Positions 5,674-6,172 of a stretch of 6,172 bases of DNA are shown in pieces. Both the position numbers and the translations under genes were made by a program. The stretch's first letter is position 1; the number at the start of each line of letters is the position of its first letter. Origin of the DNA: Bacillota bacterium (lineage in GTDB: Bacteria > Bacillota > Clostridia > Acetivibrionales > JAKOSZ01). The notes below the pieces were generated by a model, which saw only the letters and a list, made by a program, of their open reading frames with translations, was not told the origin of the DNA and did no database searches. The DNA lies in assembly GCA_029776555.1 (NCBI GenBank), contig JAKOSZ010000305.1:1-6172 (forward strand). The letters are read 5' to 3'.

Positions 5674-5959
5674 CCCCGGTTTCTTCAGGCAGTTACTGTA
5701 AAAGCTCTTGGGAGGTCTCTTTTCCTAAATTTTCTCCAAAACCCGGATGCCAGAGTTTACACTAACCCCGGTCCCTTTCAGAGGGCAAGCAGCCGCGTCA
5801 TCCGGAGGTTTTTTCTCCAATTCCCTCCAGAACCCGGATGCTGAAGTTTACACTAACCCCGGTCCTTTCCGGGAGTGACAATCTGCATCATTCGGAGCTC
5901 ACTTTCTTAATTTCCTTTAAACCCGCCTGCTGAAATTTACACCATCTCCTCCCCCGGTC
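5674..5959. repeat. Three diverged tandem copies of a ~90-bp unit, plus the start of a fourth
   Basis: Read on the minus strand, each unit starts CCGGGG and then carries TGTAAA, a GCA block, CGGGTT, an A/G-rich stretch around ATT, and CTCC. Unit starts are at about 5958, 5863 and 5772, with a further CCGGGG at 5679, giving a period of 89-95 bp. The middle and left units share CCGGGGTTAGTGTAAACT exactly; the right unit is more diverged. The middle unit folds: CATCCGGGTT pairs with AACC-T-CCGGATG (plus-strand 5799-5810 with 5831-5840). Equivalent but weaker stems can be drawn in the others, including the right unit (CGG-GTTT with GAGC-T-CCG, using G-U pairs). Reading frames through the units break, so this is not coding. 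The array lies upstream of the proS promoter. I do not recognise it as a known riboswitch. Confidence 0.75.
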
Positions 5960-6172
5960 AGCCCGGGCCCGGATTTGGGCCGTACTCCTTAAAAGGAAGC
6001 GGGGCAGCGGCGGCCAGTGCCCTCCATCATTCTGCGCAGGTTGGTGAAACGGTAAGATTTCCGGTGTATAATATATCTGTGGAAAGCCCCTTTTACAGGG
6101 AAACAAAGCGGATTTCCAGCAGCAGCGCAAAAGCTTTCCAAAGGCCTTGAAGGAGTTAAAGGGCAGGTTTTA
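5960..6172. other. Gene-free right edge of the window
   Basis: No ORF here has a plausible start, ribosome-binding site and protein-like composition. Two plus-strand frames stay open to the edge from about 6056 and 6072 but contain no ATG or GTG. GC-rich palindromic DNA (GGCCC/GGGCC around 5966-5980) has no terminator tail. The purine-rich AAGGAG at about 6150-6155 could be a ribosome-binding site for a gene starting near or beyond the edge, but its spacing cannot be judged. Confidence 0.5.
6044..6072 (+). promoter_or_regulatory. Possible rightward sigma-A promoter
   Basis: A perfect TATAAT lies at 6067-6072, and GTGAAA at 6044-6049 (four of six -35 bases) is 17 nt upstream. It would point away from proS to a gene beyond the right edge. 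With the -35 box weak and no gene visible, this is only a candidate. Confidence 0.35.

Noticed and set aside
5630..5690. T-box riboswitch for proS, suggested by AGGTGGTGCGG on the minus strand
   Set aside because: The T-box core (AGGGTGGNACCGCG) is incomplete, lacking the ACC step. I found no specifier stem, and a good sigma-A promoter lies downstream of it at 5541-5569.
5888..6130. 80-aa minus-strand ORF
   Set aside because: It has no ribosome-binding site and an odd composition with no recognisable motif. It runs into the right-hand unit of the tandem repeat, whose reading frames break in the other units.

Overview
The window looks like chromosomal DNA from an anaerobic, Gram-positive Bacillota of the clostridial/Peptococcaceae type. 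Three things suggest this. The Shine-Dalgarno sequences are strong and purine-rich (AAAGGAGG, AAAGGAG, GGAGG). There is a near-consensus sigma-A promoter before the last gene. The intergenic DNA is packed with imperfect-palindrome repeats of the ACACAGGGGA / TCCCC-T-TGTGT kind, which I remember from Peptococcaceae-like genomes. The taxon is an inference; no rRNA or other marker is present.

All three supported genes are on the minus strand. Reading in their direction (right to left), proS (5467-3752) encodes a bacterial-type prolyl-tRNA synthetase with an internal editing (INS) domain. Next comes a free-standing YbaK/EbsC-family aminoacyl-tRNA deacylase (3361-2891), and then a glycoside hydrolase family 94 phosphorylase of the cellobiose/diacetylchitobiose phosphorylase group (2685-325). 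The first two fit together: ProRS charges tRNA-Pro and clears some errors through INS, and a YbaK-type protein clears other mischarged tRNA-Pro in trans. The GH94 enzyme has no visible functional link to them.

Non-coding DNA, left to right. Positions 1-324 hold a 123-bp imperfect inverted repeat and two copies of a GTGACATTTTC motif 36 bp apart that resemble an IS21-family terminus, then nothing I can name. Positions 2686-2890 and 3362-3751 hold two clusters with about ten REP-like palindromes, all in one orientation, on both sides of ybaK. They include a ~115-bp composite module found once in each cluster and a 56-bp tandem duplication. Positions 5468-5580 hold the proS ribosome-binding site and promoter. 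Positions 5674-5959 hold three diverged tandem copies of a ~90-bp unit with a partly conserved stem. Positions 5960-6172 hold no gene, only a possible rightward promoter.

The most interesting unexplained parts are the ~90-bp tandem array upstream of the proS promoter and the REP clusters that begin at, or a few bases after, the stop codons of ybaK and proS. I see no defence system, CRISPR array, tRNA or rRNA.
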